Assembly: GCA_024180945.1 (NCBI GenBank) | Contig: JAKSGN010000035.1 | Location: forward strand, 1,736,001-1,800,000 | Direction: 5' to 3' | DNA: 64,000 nucleotides | DNA from: Macrophomina tecta | Lineage: Eukaryota; Ascomycota; Dothideomycetes; Botryosphaeriales; Botryosphaeriaceae | Part shown: positions 35,786 through 47,210 of the stretch, piece by piece | Numbering within the stretch: position 1 is the stretch's first letter | How the letters are laid out: every line of letters starts with the position of its first letter | The notes under the pieces: model-generated | Databases searched by the model: none | What the model saw: the letters and a program-made list of their open reading frames with translations, nothing else | What the model was told of the DNA's origin: nothing | Translations under genes and position numbers: made by a program

Positions 35786-38699
35786 ATGGGCAACTCACAA
35801 TGCAAGGTCCAGAACGTACGTCTTCCTTTTGTCCTCCTTCCGCAGAGTTCTCAACACCGTCAATTGTTCTTTTTGCGCTGTGCGCTCAGGGCAACTGCTC
35901 CTTTCCACCACAACCATGCTGCGTTTCCTCACGCGCCGCGCCGAGGCAAAGGCGTGCCTCAGCAATATATTAACATCTTCGCTGCAGGGACAAGATGACA
36001 ACATCGGTTCCGCCCAGGAGGACAAGGCCGTGTCCGCCTCCCGCCTCCTGTCCACTCTGGCGCCGGTCGCCGTTTACGCCGCCATCTGGCTCGTCCTCTT
36101 CATTATCCTGCGCCGTATCTTCGTGCGCAGGTACCAGGCGCGTTCAGTTCTTAATTCGCTGAAAGAACATGAGCGATCACCACAATTGCCGCCCGGTCTG
36201 TTCAGCTGGATTGCCACCTTCGTCAAGATCCCGGACAGTTATGTGCTCACTCACCACTCGCTCGACGGCTACCTCTTCCTACGTCTCCTCAAGATGGCCG
36301 TCATTACCTGCTTCGTGGGATGCGCCATCTGTATGCCCGTGCTGTTCCCGGTGAACATCACTGGCGGCGGGGGCCAAACGCAGCTGGATATTCTCAACTT
36401 GTCCAATGTTTCAGGCACTTATTGGCGTTACTTCGCCCACGCCGGATGTGCCTACATATTCTTCGGTATGTCTTTACGGTGCGCAGTATCTGCCTGGAAG
36501 CAGCTGACCCGAGATAGGATTTGTCATGTTTATGATTACTCGCGAGAGTATTTTCTACATCAACTTACGCCAGGCTTTCCTTATGTCTCCTCTCTACGCC
36601 AAGCGTCTTTCCTCTCGCACCGTTCTGTTTACCTCGGTCCCTGAATACTATCTGGACGAATCGAGGCTGCGCGACCTTTTGGGAGAGCATGTGAGGCGTA
36701 TCTGGATTCCTACCGACACTTCGGAGCTCGAAGAAAAGGTTGAGGAGCGAGATAAGATTGCAATGAAGCTGGAAGGCGCTGAGACAAAGCTGTGCAAACT
36801 CGTTAATGCAGCCAAACTCAAAGCGGATGCAGCTGGTGGTTCGAATGAGGAGGAGCTTCACGAGATCAACGGCCACGGCAGCACTGAGTCCGGTTCGGTA
36901 GCCGCCCGCTGGATCACAGCCAAGCAACGCCCGACGCATCGCCTCAAGCCACTCATTGGCAAGAAGGTCGACACTATCGATTGGTCTCGCGCTCAGCTGG
37001 AGAAGATGATTCCTGAAATTGAGAAAGAGCAGCAACAGCATCGCAGCGTTAACGCGAAGAAGATCAGCTCAGTTTTCGTCGAGTTCGATGACGTCGCAGA
37101 GGCTCAGTCCGCATACCAGACCCTTACGCACCACCAGGCTCTCCACATGGCACCTCGCTATATTGGCTTCACTCCTAACGAAATCATCTGGAGTAACCTG
37201 CGCATCAAGTGGTGGGAACGCGTCATTCGCGTGGTTGCTACCACGGCTTTCGTCACTGTGCTGGTCATCTTCTGGTCCGTTCCTGTGGCTTTCGTTGGTG
37301 CTATATCCAATGTCCAGAATCTTACCTGCATCATTCCGGCTTTGGACTTTATCAATGACATTCCTAGCGCCGTCAAGGGTGTTGTGACGGGTCTGCTCCC
37401 CGTCATTCTCCTGGCTGTCCTGATGTCTTTGCTACCCATCATCCTTCGTTTGGTAGCGAAGCTCAGCGGCGACCCAACAAAGTCTGCTGTCGAGCTATCA
37501 GTTCAGAATTACTACTTTGCATTCCAGGTCGTCCAGGTCTTCCTTGTTGCCACTCTTGGTTCTGCTGCGGCTTCCGCTGTCGGTGACATCATCGATGACC
37601 CGACGGGCATTCCGAACAAGCTTGCGACGACGATCCCCACGGCCTCTGGTTTTTACCTGTCCTACTTCGTTCTGCAGGGTCTTGGTGTCGTCTCTGGCCT
37701 TCTCGTCGGTCTTGCAGGCTTGGTCATTGCGAAGGTGTTGGGCAAGATTCTCGACAGTACTCCGCGTAAGATGTACAAGCGCTGGATTTCTCTGTCTGGT
37801 CTTGGCTGGGGTACCGTTTTCCCCGTGTACACGAACCTGTTCGTCATTGGTAAGTGCAACGTCTTTGTTCTTTACAATCAAATTACTAACCCGCTCAAGC
37901 CATCTGCTACGCCTGCATTGCACCTCTCGTTCTCCTTTTCGCCGCCATTGGCATGTGGTTTTTCTACTTTGCCTACAGGTACAACCTTCTCTTCGTGTAT
38001 GACATTGACATCGACACGAAGGGTTTGGTTTATCCCCGTGCTCTCCAGCAGCTCTTTGTCGGTCTCTACATTGCCGAGGGCTGCTTGATCGGCCTCTTTG
38101 CTATTCAGCTGGGTGACCGGAGCGCCGTTGGACCTTTTATCATGATGATTATTTTGTTAATCTTCACGGCGCTTTACCACATCTCTTTGAATGCCGCTCT
38201 GGATCCCCTTCTGAAGTATCTCCCTAAGAGCCTTCAGGAGGAGGAGCGTCGTCTGCTCGCGGCTGAGAGCGATCTGCCACCCGACGAGCGGGCCGATGCG
38301 CCGACCAACGGGTACGAGAAGGCAGCCGCTACTGAGGACGGCATCGACCCGCGCGTCCCGCCGCACGAGAGGCCGGGCATGATCAAGAAGTTCCTGCGGC
38401 CCGACATCTACACTGACTACCCGACGATGCGGCGCATGGTTCCCCGCAACTTTGCCGATCCCGACCAGCTGTATGCACCTGAAGTAGAGCGTGACGCCTA
38501 TTTCCATCCCAGCATCACTTCAGAGCCGCCGATGCTGTGGATCCCACGTGATTCAGCCGGCTGCTCACGACAAGAGGTGCAGGAAACGGGCAAGGTCATC
38601 GCCATCACCGACGTGGCCGCCCACTTCGACGAGAAGAACAAGATCATCTGGGATCCCGAGGCGGAGGTGCCGATCGCTGAGCCCAAGATCTACTACTAA
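35786..38699 (+). CDS. CSC1/OSCA-type calcium-permeable channel (DUF221 family)
   Basis: Predicted mechanosensitive or osmosensitive cation channel of the OSCA/TMEM63 family, in the plasma or an internal membrane. Preferred exons: 35786-35815, 35988-36465, 36518-37849 and 37900-38699, giving 879 aa. Segments in order: first helix LAPVAVYAAIWLVLFIILRR; two more N-terminal helices; a cytosolic domain (about 210-400) with an RRM-like core ending FVEFDDVAEAQSAYQ; then the block IIWSNLRIKWWERVIR that opens the main channel domain of about eight helices; and a hydrophilic tail ending DPEAEVPIAEPKIYY. The family identification is firm. The N-terminus is not: the ATG at 35916 is in the same frame and gives MLRFLTRRAEA instead of MGNSQCKVQN. 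I prefer the spliced form because the stretch before 35988 looks like an intron end and the ATG at 35786 has a strong context. Confidence 0.93.
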
Positions 38700-41600
38700 A
38701 CACTGAACTGCAGCACGTAAGAGTTCCATGTGCCTAATAGTTTCTTAATTTTGTCGTTTCTTTTTCCGGCATTATGACCGCCTGATACCCACGGGAAGCT
38801 GAGAGTAGCAAGGGTGCTGAGGAAGATGTATGATGCATGAGGGTCGCTTGCCGGACAGGAGGCATGATCCTACGCTGCCCGTCTTTCCCCCCCCCCACCT
38901 TGACTGGTAGTTTGGTTCATTGCCCTTTATCTATTTGGCAACCTCTCGATGCGAATTAAAGAAGCCTATGAGTTAATGCTTTTCTTTGGTGTTTGTTATT
39001 CACGGTCTCATGTCATAAAGCGAGATATTCGAATAGCCGGCTAGCTTTTTCGTTGCATCTGCTCAGCTTTTCGAGATAGAAATCTCCATTAATAATGCCT
39101 TTTAAGTTTTCTTATCACAGCTTGCTTCGTGGCCTTTCTCACGGCAAACTCCTTCAGCCATTACTTATCGTGATGTACAAGTAGTAGTTCGTGTCGTTGA
39201 GATGCCCAGTTTCCTGCTTCAGCTTCCTGCTTATTTGCTCCATGCTCTTTAGATATATATCAAAGAGAAAATGCCAATAATCCTTTTGACAACAGGTGAT
39301 GATCTAGGGTCAATAATCCTCGTCTCTTTGCCACGGTGACTTGGTGCCATGGGGGACCCTGCTCCGACCGTCGCGCGGTTGTCTGCGAAACTTGGCCCTC
39401 GGTAGTGGCGGATGACAGTCGCAGCAATTGTCGTGAGGGTATCCAAAGGAGTGAGGTAGGAGCGTAAGTACTGGTGATGGGGGTAACTCATGGACGTGCG
39501 TGTAGTGACTATAACGGATGCCGGGGTGGAATTTTGAAGATCCAATGGAGAATGTGCTCTATTCGGTGGGGAATACTTACTGGAGCGTCGTCACACTCGC
39601 AGGTATGCTCACGACTGCAAGCATTTGGGCAGTATTCGCATTGTTCCGATTTTGTTGGAATGTGTATGGTTCTAATTCCACCTCGTTTGTGCGATCCGAA
39701 CAGCTCGACGAAATGCCGGCCATCTGTGAAGAAGCGTCTGAAATCACCTACGAGGTCGTTGATGACAAGAAATGTCGAGGTTCGCGGTGGCAGTTTCTTA
39801 ATTCGGCAAAACGACGATATTCGCTTCGCGGTGTTCAATGCACATAAGCAACAATTATGCTCCGCAAGGCCCACACGGTCCCCGCGTTCCCCTTTCTCTA
39901 AATGAGGGGCAGGGCACAGCTGGTGGCGTGATGCATCTCAGATTCAGTCCTGGATCGTCAGATGAGAGGACCGCAAAAGGTTGTTTCACGCATAAGTCAG
40001 ACGTGGGGCGCAGAGCATGATAGGGCGAAAGGGCATCAGGGGGGAGCGGGATGATGAGGCACAGCGGGCAGCAGAGAAGAGACAGGAAACGCCCAGCAAA
40101 CGAACGTAGAGGCGAGGCTCCAGAACCTTTCCGCCGAGGGCGATCGTCGCGTGATATTTCCTATGGAACGCCACGTCCGCAGCGGGACGACCAATTTGGG
40201 CGGATGTGGATGCGGAAAGGAGCGGCAATGGTAGAGAACGGTTTTGTTGACCTCGTGTCAGTCCGTTGCATGCGGGAGGAAGGAGGGAGCTTGTCCGGGC
40301 TCGTGGCATGTTGTGTCGTTGGCCTGCCCCACTGTTAGCGTCATAGAGCAAGGTGCGGGGGGTGCAGAGGCCAGGCCTGCCCCGCGGCCCCGGATTTTGA
40401 CCACAGGTAGTGCGTTCCTGCGATGAGCATCTCGAGCCGCCAATGATGGACGACCTTCTATTCCAGCGACTAGGATGGGAACGTTCTTCTTTCTTGGTGT
40501 CATTGGGATTGGTGTGCGATGCTTGATTGCAGACTCCCGGTGATCCTAAATTGCTCCGAGCTGGCGTAACCATTGACGCCTTCCCCGCGCCCCTTTTCGA
40601 GAGGGGATAACTGTCGCTTTCGATCCAGGCCAATTGAGGGGCTGAGCATCTCGCTATCTCGGTGAAGGCTGCGGCTTTGGGGGGATTGCGGGAGCTGTGC
40701 ATTGCGGCTGTGTGCCTAACATGGTCAAGGCATGGGCTAATGCATCCGCAACAGTCTCAGAAGGAGCACGAAACTGACCGACCGCAGTCTTGGGAGTTCC
40801 GCAAAGCCGAAAAAAGGGCAGGCAAAGTGCCGAACTCCGTCGGATGTTTGGTGGATACCTGGAGAAGGGGCAGCGGCCTTGTGCGAAAAATGGTGGGGTA
40901 GGGCTAGCAAGGGGGCCTGATGTTCCAACAAAGAGCTACGTGCGTTGCAACCCGCCCCGCCGCAATCGCCAGTGATGCGTGTGAGGGTTGGCTGCGGCGA
41001 ACAGGCTGGCGCCTCATTTGCCAGCGGCGGGCAGCGCAGTCTCCGCGTGGACGGTGTCGGGGCTGGGGGAGGCGTGGTGCGGTTCCGCTGCAAGCTATGC
41101 TGTTCAGGGCTTGGTTGCATGCGGCTCGGTCCTGGGGAAGACAAGGTGGAGGATGGGGAAGACGTTGAGGGGGCGTGCATCGAGACTTCTGGGGCAGCGG
41201 ACAGGGCGGGCGTGCGGCTGGAGGGAGCTGCGCGCTGTCAGTGAGGGAGGCCTTTCGTTGCCCGAGCGTGCGTACTTCCAGTCGCCCGGCGGCGGATGCG
41301 CGCGTAGGGACATGGCCAAGCGCAAGGGCAACCAAGGGCGGCGAGCAGCGAGGCAGGGTGAGCGGGCGGCTGCTGCCTTCCAGCTCCCACGCACGAAGCG
41401 GGCGATGGGCGAGCTATATGTGCACGCGGTGACGTACAAGATGCGACAGCGACAAATGTTTTTTAAATAGAAAACGCCGTTGGCGCGGATGTCACCCGTT
41501 GTCACGCTCTGCGCGGTTTTGCGCGAGTGGGCCGCAGGGCTGACCTCACCTGAGCAGGCGGACGATAAGATAGCGACTTCTTCATCGAACCGCCCTTCTG

Positions 41601-42043
41601 CCACCACCGAATCCGCAGTCGACTGACACGCGCTGAGACACCCGTCTCCCGACGTCGCTCACCGTGAACACCACGACCCGCCCGGCGCCCAATTGCATCG
41701 GCCCATGGCGCGCCTCCGGAGGGCCGGCATGCCCGCAGACCCTGCGAGGGACCTATGGCTGCAGCGCGATGGGAGCTTGACCTCAGATCGCTGTACCACC
41801 TTCGTTGCCCCTGTCACGCCGGCTGCCGCCCTGGGCGGGGTACCTGCTTCGCTGATGCTCTCTCTGGCCATTGACCCTCTGCCAGTATAAAGCGTGCCAT
41901 CGTGCCAGCGTATCACCCTCTCCTCCATCACTCACCACTCCTCCCTCAATCCAACTGCCTTGTCTACGAGCATCTCAGCTCCCAATCCGCTTCCGCCCAA
42001 CAGCCAACACCGCCTGAGCCCCGCCTACATCTCTGATATCATC
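38700..42043. other. Intergenic region between CSC1 and ADH
   Basis: 3.3 kb. It contains a C run at 38887-38896. One frame at 39518-39847 (109 codons, possible single membrane helix) is discussed as a finding but is not supported as a gene. From about 40.8 kb the DNA is GC-rich and leads into the ADH promoter. Confidence 0.5.
41886..41891 (+). promoter_or_regulatory. TATA box and CT-rich leader of the ADH gene
   Basis: TATAAA at 41886-41891, followed by pyrimidine-rich DNA from about 41912 to 41960 and the ATG at 42044. A TATA box plus CT-rich tract is typical of strongly expressed fungal genes. Inference from position and composition. Confidence 0.5.
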
Positions 42044-43221
42044 ATGTCTGCCCCTCAAGTCCCCAAGAAGCAGATGGCCCAGGTCGTCGAAAAGGTCGGC
42101 CAGCTTCCCACCTACAAGGAGATCGACGTCGCAGAGCCCGGGCCCGATGAGGTCCTCGTCAACGTCAAGTATTCCGGTGTCTGCCACACCGACCTCCACG
42201 CCATGCAGGGTGACTGGCCTCTGCCTGTCAAGCAGCCGCTGGTTGGTGGTCACGAAGGTGCCGGCATTGTCGTGAAGACTGGCTCGCTCGTCAAGGATGT
42301 CAAGATTGGCGATGCCGTTGGTATCAAGGTCAGCTCGCCTAATCTGCATATCCAGGCTTCCGAAACGGACACTGACGCCCAGCTTAGTGGTTGAACGGTT
42401 CTTGCCTTGCCTGTGACTTCTGTCAGCAGGCTGACGAGTCCCTCTGCCCCCACGCTCTCCTCTCCGGTTACACCGTCGACGGTTCTTTCCAACAATACGC
42501 CATCGCTAAGGCCGCTCACGTGGCTCGGATACCCCCGGGCAGCGACCTCGCCGCCATTGCTCCCGTCCTCTGCGCCGGTATCACCGTCTACAAGGGTATT
42601 AAGGAGTCGGGTGTGCGTCCTGGTCAGACCATTGCTATCGTCGGCGCTGGTGGTGGTCTCGGCTCCCTGGCCCTGCAGTACGCTAAGGCCATGGGTATCC
42701 ACACCATCTCCATTGATGCTGGTGACGAGAAGAAGGCCATGTGCGAGAGCATGGGTACCACCGCTTTTGTTGATTTTTCCAAGAGCTCCAACGTCGTCAA
42801 GGACGTGCAGGCCGCCACTAAGGATGGCCTTGGTCCTCACGCCGTCATTCTGCTCGCTGTGAGCGAGAAGCCCTTCCAGCAGGCTGCCGAGGTGAGCAAC
42901 TTTGCTATTGTTTCAAACTCCGCCGTCAGTATCTAATTTGCGAAACAGTACGTCCGTCCTCGCGGTACCGTCATCTGCATTGGTCTGCCCGCCGGTGCCT
43001 ACCTGAAGGCTCCTGTCTTCGATACTGTCGTCCGCATGATCGCCATCAAGGGATCGTACGTCGGCAACCGCCAGGACACCGCTGAGGCGCTCGATTTCTT
43101 CGGTCGCGGTCTGATCAAGGCTCCCTTCAAGGTTGTTGGCCTGTCTCAGCTGAACGAGGTCTACGACTTGATGAAGAAGGGCCAAATCGCCGGTCGTTAT
43201 GTCCTCGACTGCTCTAAGTAA
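42044..43221 (+). CDS. Zinc-dependent alcohol dehydrogenase, class I (ADH1-like)
   Basis: Reversibly converts acetaldehyde and ethanol with NAD(H) in the cytosol. Exons are 42044-42328, 42388-42891 and 42949-43221; introns 59 and 57 nt; the product is 353 aa, exactly the tetrameric fungal ADH length. Catalytic zinc ligands include C47 (GVCHTDLH) and H70 in GGHEGAG. The structural-zinc cysteines are C101, C104, C107 and C115 in [15 protein letters not shown], directly after intron 1. The NAD-binding motif is GAGGGLG, and the C-terminus [12 protein letters not shown] is typical. Codon use is strongly biased toward C/G-ending codons, in line with high expression. The gene has a TATA box and CT-rich leader. 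Whether it works mainly in fermentation or ethanol use cannot be read from the sequence. Confidence 0.96.
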
Positions 43222-44089
43222 ACAGGAGCAAGTAAACTGGCCCCTACCCTACTAAGAGCCACAGGGAAAAGGGGGGGGGGGGAAAGACGCCGGGGTGCGT
43301 TGGTGGTTTTCTGATGATATTATGAATACCTGTTATTAGCCTCGACCTTGGGGGGCGGATGGAGGTGATGAAATCTCTTCCTTTTGTATATATGCTTTCG
43401 AAATTGATTCCCCCGTTCACAGTTTATGCAAACATGAGTACTTTCTCTATTGAAGTGAGCATCGCTGCGATTTTCTGAGGTCTATTTAAGGAGTGGCCAG
43501 CCACCAAGGTGCTCAGAAGGGGGGAATCGGAGTTGCAAGTGCACTGACATCTCCGGATCGTCCCGTCCCGCGTTGCGCCCCTCCCCCTCCCCTTTTCGTA
43601 GCCGAGGTGAGGATCCTCTTACTTGTTCCAGGTATTTTTCCGGCACGGCTGTAGATCTCTGATGAAGTCCTGTAATGGATCTTTTCCAACCGGCGTATGA
43701 GCCAAAGCGCAAGGGCTACCAAAGTTCGCCATGTTGGGGTTGCACAAAGATTTGCATTTCTCATCATATGTCTACCATTATGTTTGTCAAACCGTTCAAG
43801 AGTCTGCAGACTATGAAGGTCTCCTTAATACATTTGCGCCGTCGAGTTCTTGACGTCGAGTATGGGAAATCTAGGAGATACGCGAGCGAAAGGGATTGAG
43901 TCAAAATGCCGCCCTCAAGTGGCGGACTACTCATGCCTTTGCGGATCGATGGAGGAAGCAAAAAATCTACAGGCAGACGAAAACAACAGCCAACTCAGCA
44001 ACGCCAGCCTCCTCACGCCCTCCCCTCACTTCTCCCAGTTCTTCAACCGCATCAGGCCACGGCCATACACCCCTCTCCCTCTGTACGTC
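43222..44089. other. Convergent intergenic region
   Basis: 868 bp including a run of 12 G at 43271-43282 shortly after the ADH stop. No gene seen. Confidence 0.6.
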
Positions 44090-45625
44090 TCACATCAAGA
44101 CATACGTCGCAAAAAACGCCGCCAGATCCAGCATCGCCGGCCACGTGTCGTACTTGCGGTCCATGCGCCACTCACGCTCGCGCTCGCCACGCAGCTCGTC
44201 CAGCTTGCGCTTGTACTTGCGCCGCTTCGCCTCGCGCCTCTCGTGCGCCTTGACCTGGCGCTCCGCCTCGTCGCCGGAGTCGAGCGGCAGCTCTCCCTCC
44301 TCCTCCTCCTCGTCGTCGTCGTCGTTCTTCTTCCTGTCCTTCCTCACCCGCACGGATCCCTTCTCCACCCTCTTTGCCCCCTGACGAGGGCGCCGCCCAC
44401 CATCTTCTTCAAACTCCGAGTCCGACTGGGCGTCTGAAGACAAAGGCGACGAGGACGTTGACGAGGATATTGCCGTCATCGTCGCACCTGCATCCGCACC
44501 CGCCACCTTCCCGCCCCAGCACGCAGCAGCAGCAGCAGCTTGCGCGCGCCGCCGGCGCTCGCGGCGCGGGAGGTGTCGTCCGGGGTTGCTGATGGACGAG
44601 GTGATAGAGACGCGGCCGCCGGACGAGGAGGTCCCTTCGGAGTCGGACGGGAAGAAGCGCGCGTGTCTAGTTGGCGATGTGGTGGTGGTTGTCTTCGTGA
44701 TGGGGACAGGGTATGTGCGGTAGAGGCCGGTGCAGACGGGTGGGAAGTGCTCGGGGGAAGGGTGTTGTGGGGGTCGTGGTGGGGGGTAGGCGTGGGCCGG
44801 TAGGGGCTGAGGAGGGTGGGGGTGTGGTTGCGGATGGATTATAGTGTTGTGGGGTTGTTGATGAAGATCATATTGGCGATGGTGGAGGATCGGTGGTGTT
44901 GGGATGGAGGCGGTGGAGGGTCGGGCCGTGGACCATGGAGATAGTTGCGATAGATTGGTTGTTGTGGTTCCGGAAGAAGCTGGGTATGACGGTGTTATTG
45001 GTGTGTAGGGGAGTTGATGGTGGATGCCGTAGCCGTGGGGAGGTGAATCAGTGTAAGGTACGCCATTGTGCTGGAGTGGTGGGCTGGCGCTGATGATCGT
45101 CCGAGAGGGATGGGTGTGTACATGGACTTTCGGCTGGCTCTCCGAATCTACGCTGGCCCGCGCGGACGAGGAGGCATGTTGGTTTGAAGAATGAGAAAGC
45201 TGGGGTGACTTATACGTGAATCTGCAGCCAGAAATGGATTTCTGGGACGAAGACTCAATATAAATACCATTCGAGCTCGAGTGGGATGGATCCACATAGG
45301 TATGGCTAGAGTTGATATTAATGTGCGTTCCGCTGGAGTGAGATCGTTGAGGAGACGGGTCAATGTACGTCTCTGAAGAAGTAGAATGCGGAGGTGAGGT
45401 TTCCTGAATGGGTTGACGCCATATCTGTGGAGACTGGCTAATATACGTGGGCGAGGATCCAGTGTCTGGTGGAGATGCGGGAAGGGTAGTTGGATAGCGG
45501 TATCCTTGGTGCTGCGCGGGAGCTCGTGGTGGTCTGCAGATGTCGAAATGTCTGCTCGGATCTATAGATACTCGTCTGAAAGGTCGAAAGGGCTTGGGGC
45601 ATAGAGGGTCTTGCGCGTCCGCCAT
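44090..45625 (-). CDS. Low-complexity hypothetical protein, 511 aa
   Basis: Single open exon starting at ATG 45625. I do not recognise a family. The N-terminal half is rich in Ser, Pro, Thr, His and Tyr and contains a loosely repeated short motif, S-x-x-T/I-Y-I/V-x-x-S (SPTYISQS, SETYIDPS, SHTYVDPS, NGIYIESS), over about residues 55-125. The middle is His/Pro-rich. The last 130 residues are different: Ala- and Ser-rich, an acidic run (DDDDEEEEEGELPLD), a basic helical segment (AHERREAKRRKYKRKLDELR) and a hydrophobic end (PAMLDLAAFFATYVLM). The change in composition suggests a disordered N-terminus and a structured C-terminus. The long intact frame supports a gene, but part of the length could come from biased composition. 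Confidence 0.6.
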   Translation of the reverse strand: MADAQDPLCPKPFRPFRRVSIDPSRHFDICRPPRAPAQHQGYRYPTTLPASPPDTGSSPTYISQSPQIWRQPIQETSPPHSTSSETYIDPSPQRSHSSGTHININSSHTYVDPSHSSSNGIYIESSSQKSISGCRFTYKSPQLSHSSNQHASSSARASVDSESQPKVHVHTHPSRTIISASPPLQHNGVPYTDSPPHGYGIHHQLPYTPITPSYPASSGTTTTNLSQLSPWSTARPSTASIPTPPILHHRQYDLHQQPHNTIIHPQPHPHPPQPLPAHAYPPPRPPQHPSPEHFPPVCTGLYRTYPVPITKTTTTTSPTRHARFFPSDSEGTSSSGGRVSITSSISNPGRHLPRRERRRRAQAAAAAACWGGKVAGADAGATMTAISSSTSSSPLSSDAQSDSEFEEDGGRRPRQGAKRVEKGSVRVRKDRKKNDDDDEEEEEGELPLDSGDEAERQVKAHERREAKRRKYKRKLDELRGEREREWRMDRKYDTWPAMLDLAAFFATYVLM

Positions 45626-47210
45626 GTGCGATTATCCTTCGAAATCCGTTCCAGCCTCCGGCTAGGACGGGAGCAACGGTTTGCGTTATTGTGATTGCTC
45701 AGCGATGCTGATATCGCAAGCTGTCAAACTTTGGACAATTCGCATTTGATCGGAGGTGACGTGGCTCTACTCCCTACTTACCAGGATGGGATGTTCGAGA
45801 GTTCTCTCCTGGCAAGCGTAAAGGGGATGCTGTAGCAGGTAATGGCGTTTTGTGGCTGAAGGTGAATCAAGTCAGGATGTCCAGCTGTGCGGATGAAACC
45901 ATCAATAACAATAACACCTTGGAACGAGTTCTATTGAAGTGTATAAGAGAATATTCTCGTCGGGCTGTTTGGGTCCGGGAGATTTCTGACGCAGTCGGCG
46001 GGGGGATGTCGGAGGCAGAAGCCAGCTGTAGCAAGAGGACGATCAAATGTATCGGGGTAAAATGCCTCAATCACAAGAGGCTTGCCAGAAGGCTATGGAG
46101 GGCCTAATCTGCGAGGCCTCTGCATTCCGTGTGGCGGAGCTGAAGCTTCCCAGCACAAAGATGTAAGAGTTGAGCGGTCACCTCGCAATAAATGTATGAT
46201 GACGCAAATCGGCGGAGGAGACACCTCACCAAGACCGGGCAAGGGGAGAACACACAACCCGCGGCCGCTAGCATTGCATGAAACTTGTTCTAGAGCTTCG
46301 TGGCGACTCGGTGGCAATTAAATTAGGCACCCTGCATCAGCCGTCCCTGGAGTATGCAGGGTTCAACCCCATGCAACAGTACCCCGCCGCTGCAGAACCA
46401 ACGTGATCTCTGGTGGTGTTTGACCGGGTAGCTTCCAAAGGCATTTCGTCGAGAGGCCTCTCTCTTGACTCCTCACCACGATCACATCAATTCTTCGGAA
46501 ATAGGTATCAACGACGTCTTTTAACAATTCAAGTCCCGATGAGTGCTTGGACTGCGCATGCATGTTTCCGAATGATGTCGCGATCTGGGCTTTCGCCTGC
46601 GATAACTGCCTGATCCAAGGACCATCAATAGCCGATCTATACATGTAAAGTAGGAAAAGTCAGTATGGTGAATTGAACAGTCCAGACCTTTACCTACTTT
46701 CGAATCTACAGTAAGGCCTCGGTGAACACAAGGGTTGATACCGGCCGCCCGACGGTCTTCGATCCTATTGGTCTTGCAAGGGTAGGACCAATGAGTATCA
46801 CCGTTATGACAGGGCTTTCAGTTGCATCCAGGCACGGATCGACGTTCGTCCGGTCGAATACTTCTGGACAGGGTAGCCTCTATGGATAGCTTCTCTTTCG
46901 AGATTAATCATTCATGGCAACCCTCCAAAAAGCCGCTGTGCAATAATCTCATTACATTATTGCCCAACTCTTTGTCGCTCCTAATTGATACTGTAAGCCT
47001 CAAACGACAGGGGTATATCGATTGGGGAAATGTGAGGGGAATGGCTACGGCCGCCGGATACCAAAAAAAAAAAAAAAAAAAAAAAAACGCCAAAGTATGC
47101 TGTAGGTAAGTCTTCATGCGCCCAAACCCGAAAAACGTAACGCTCAATATCAATACCAAGAAATCAAAACGCAAGGAGGAACCGTCGACTAAGGCTGCGA
47201 AGCCGGTGAA
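45626..47210. other. Intergenic region with a long poly-A tract
   Basis: About 1.6 kb: promoter of the 511-aa gene and 3' UTR of ATG18. It has a 25-nt A run at 47063-47087. A GTTCAA-containing hairpin near 46355-46380 superficially resembles a tRNA B box but has no matching tRNA arms. No gene seen. Confidence 0.55.

Noticed and set aside
46340..46390. GTTCAA-containing hairpin resembling a tRNA B box
   Set aside because: The T-stem does not pair properly and no acceptor, D or anticodon arms can be drawn around it.
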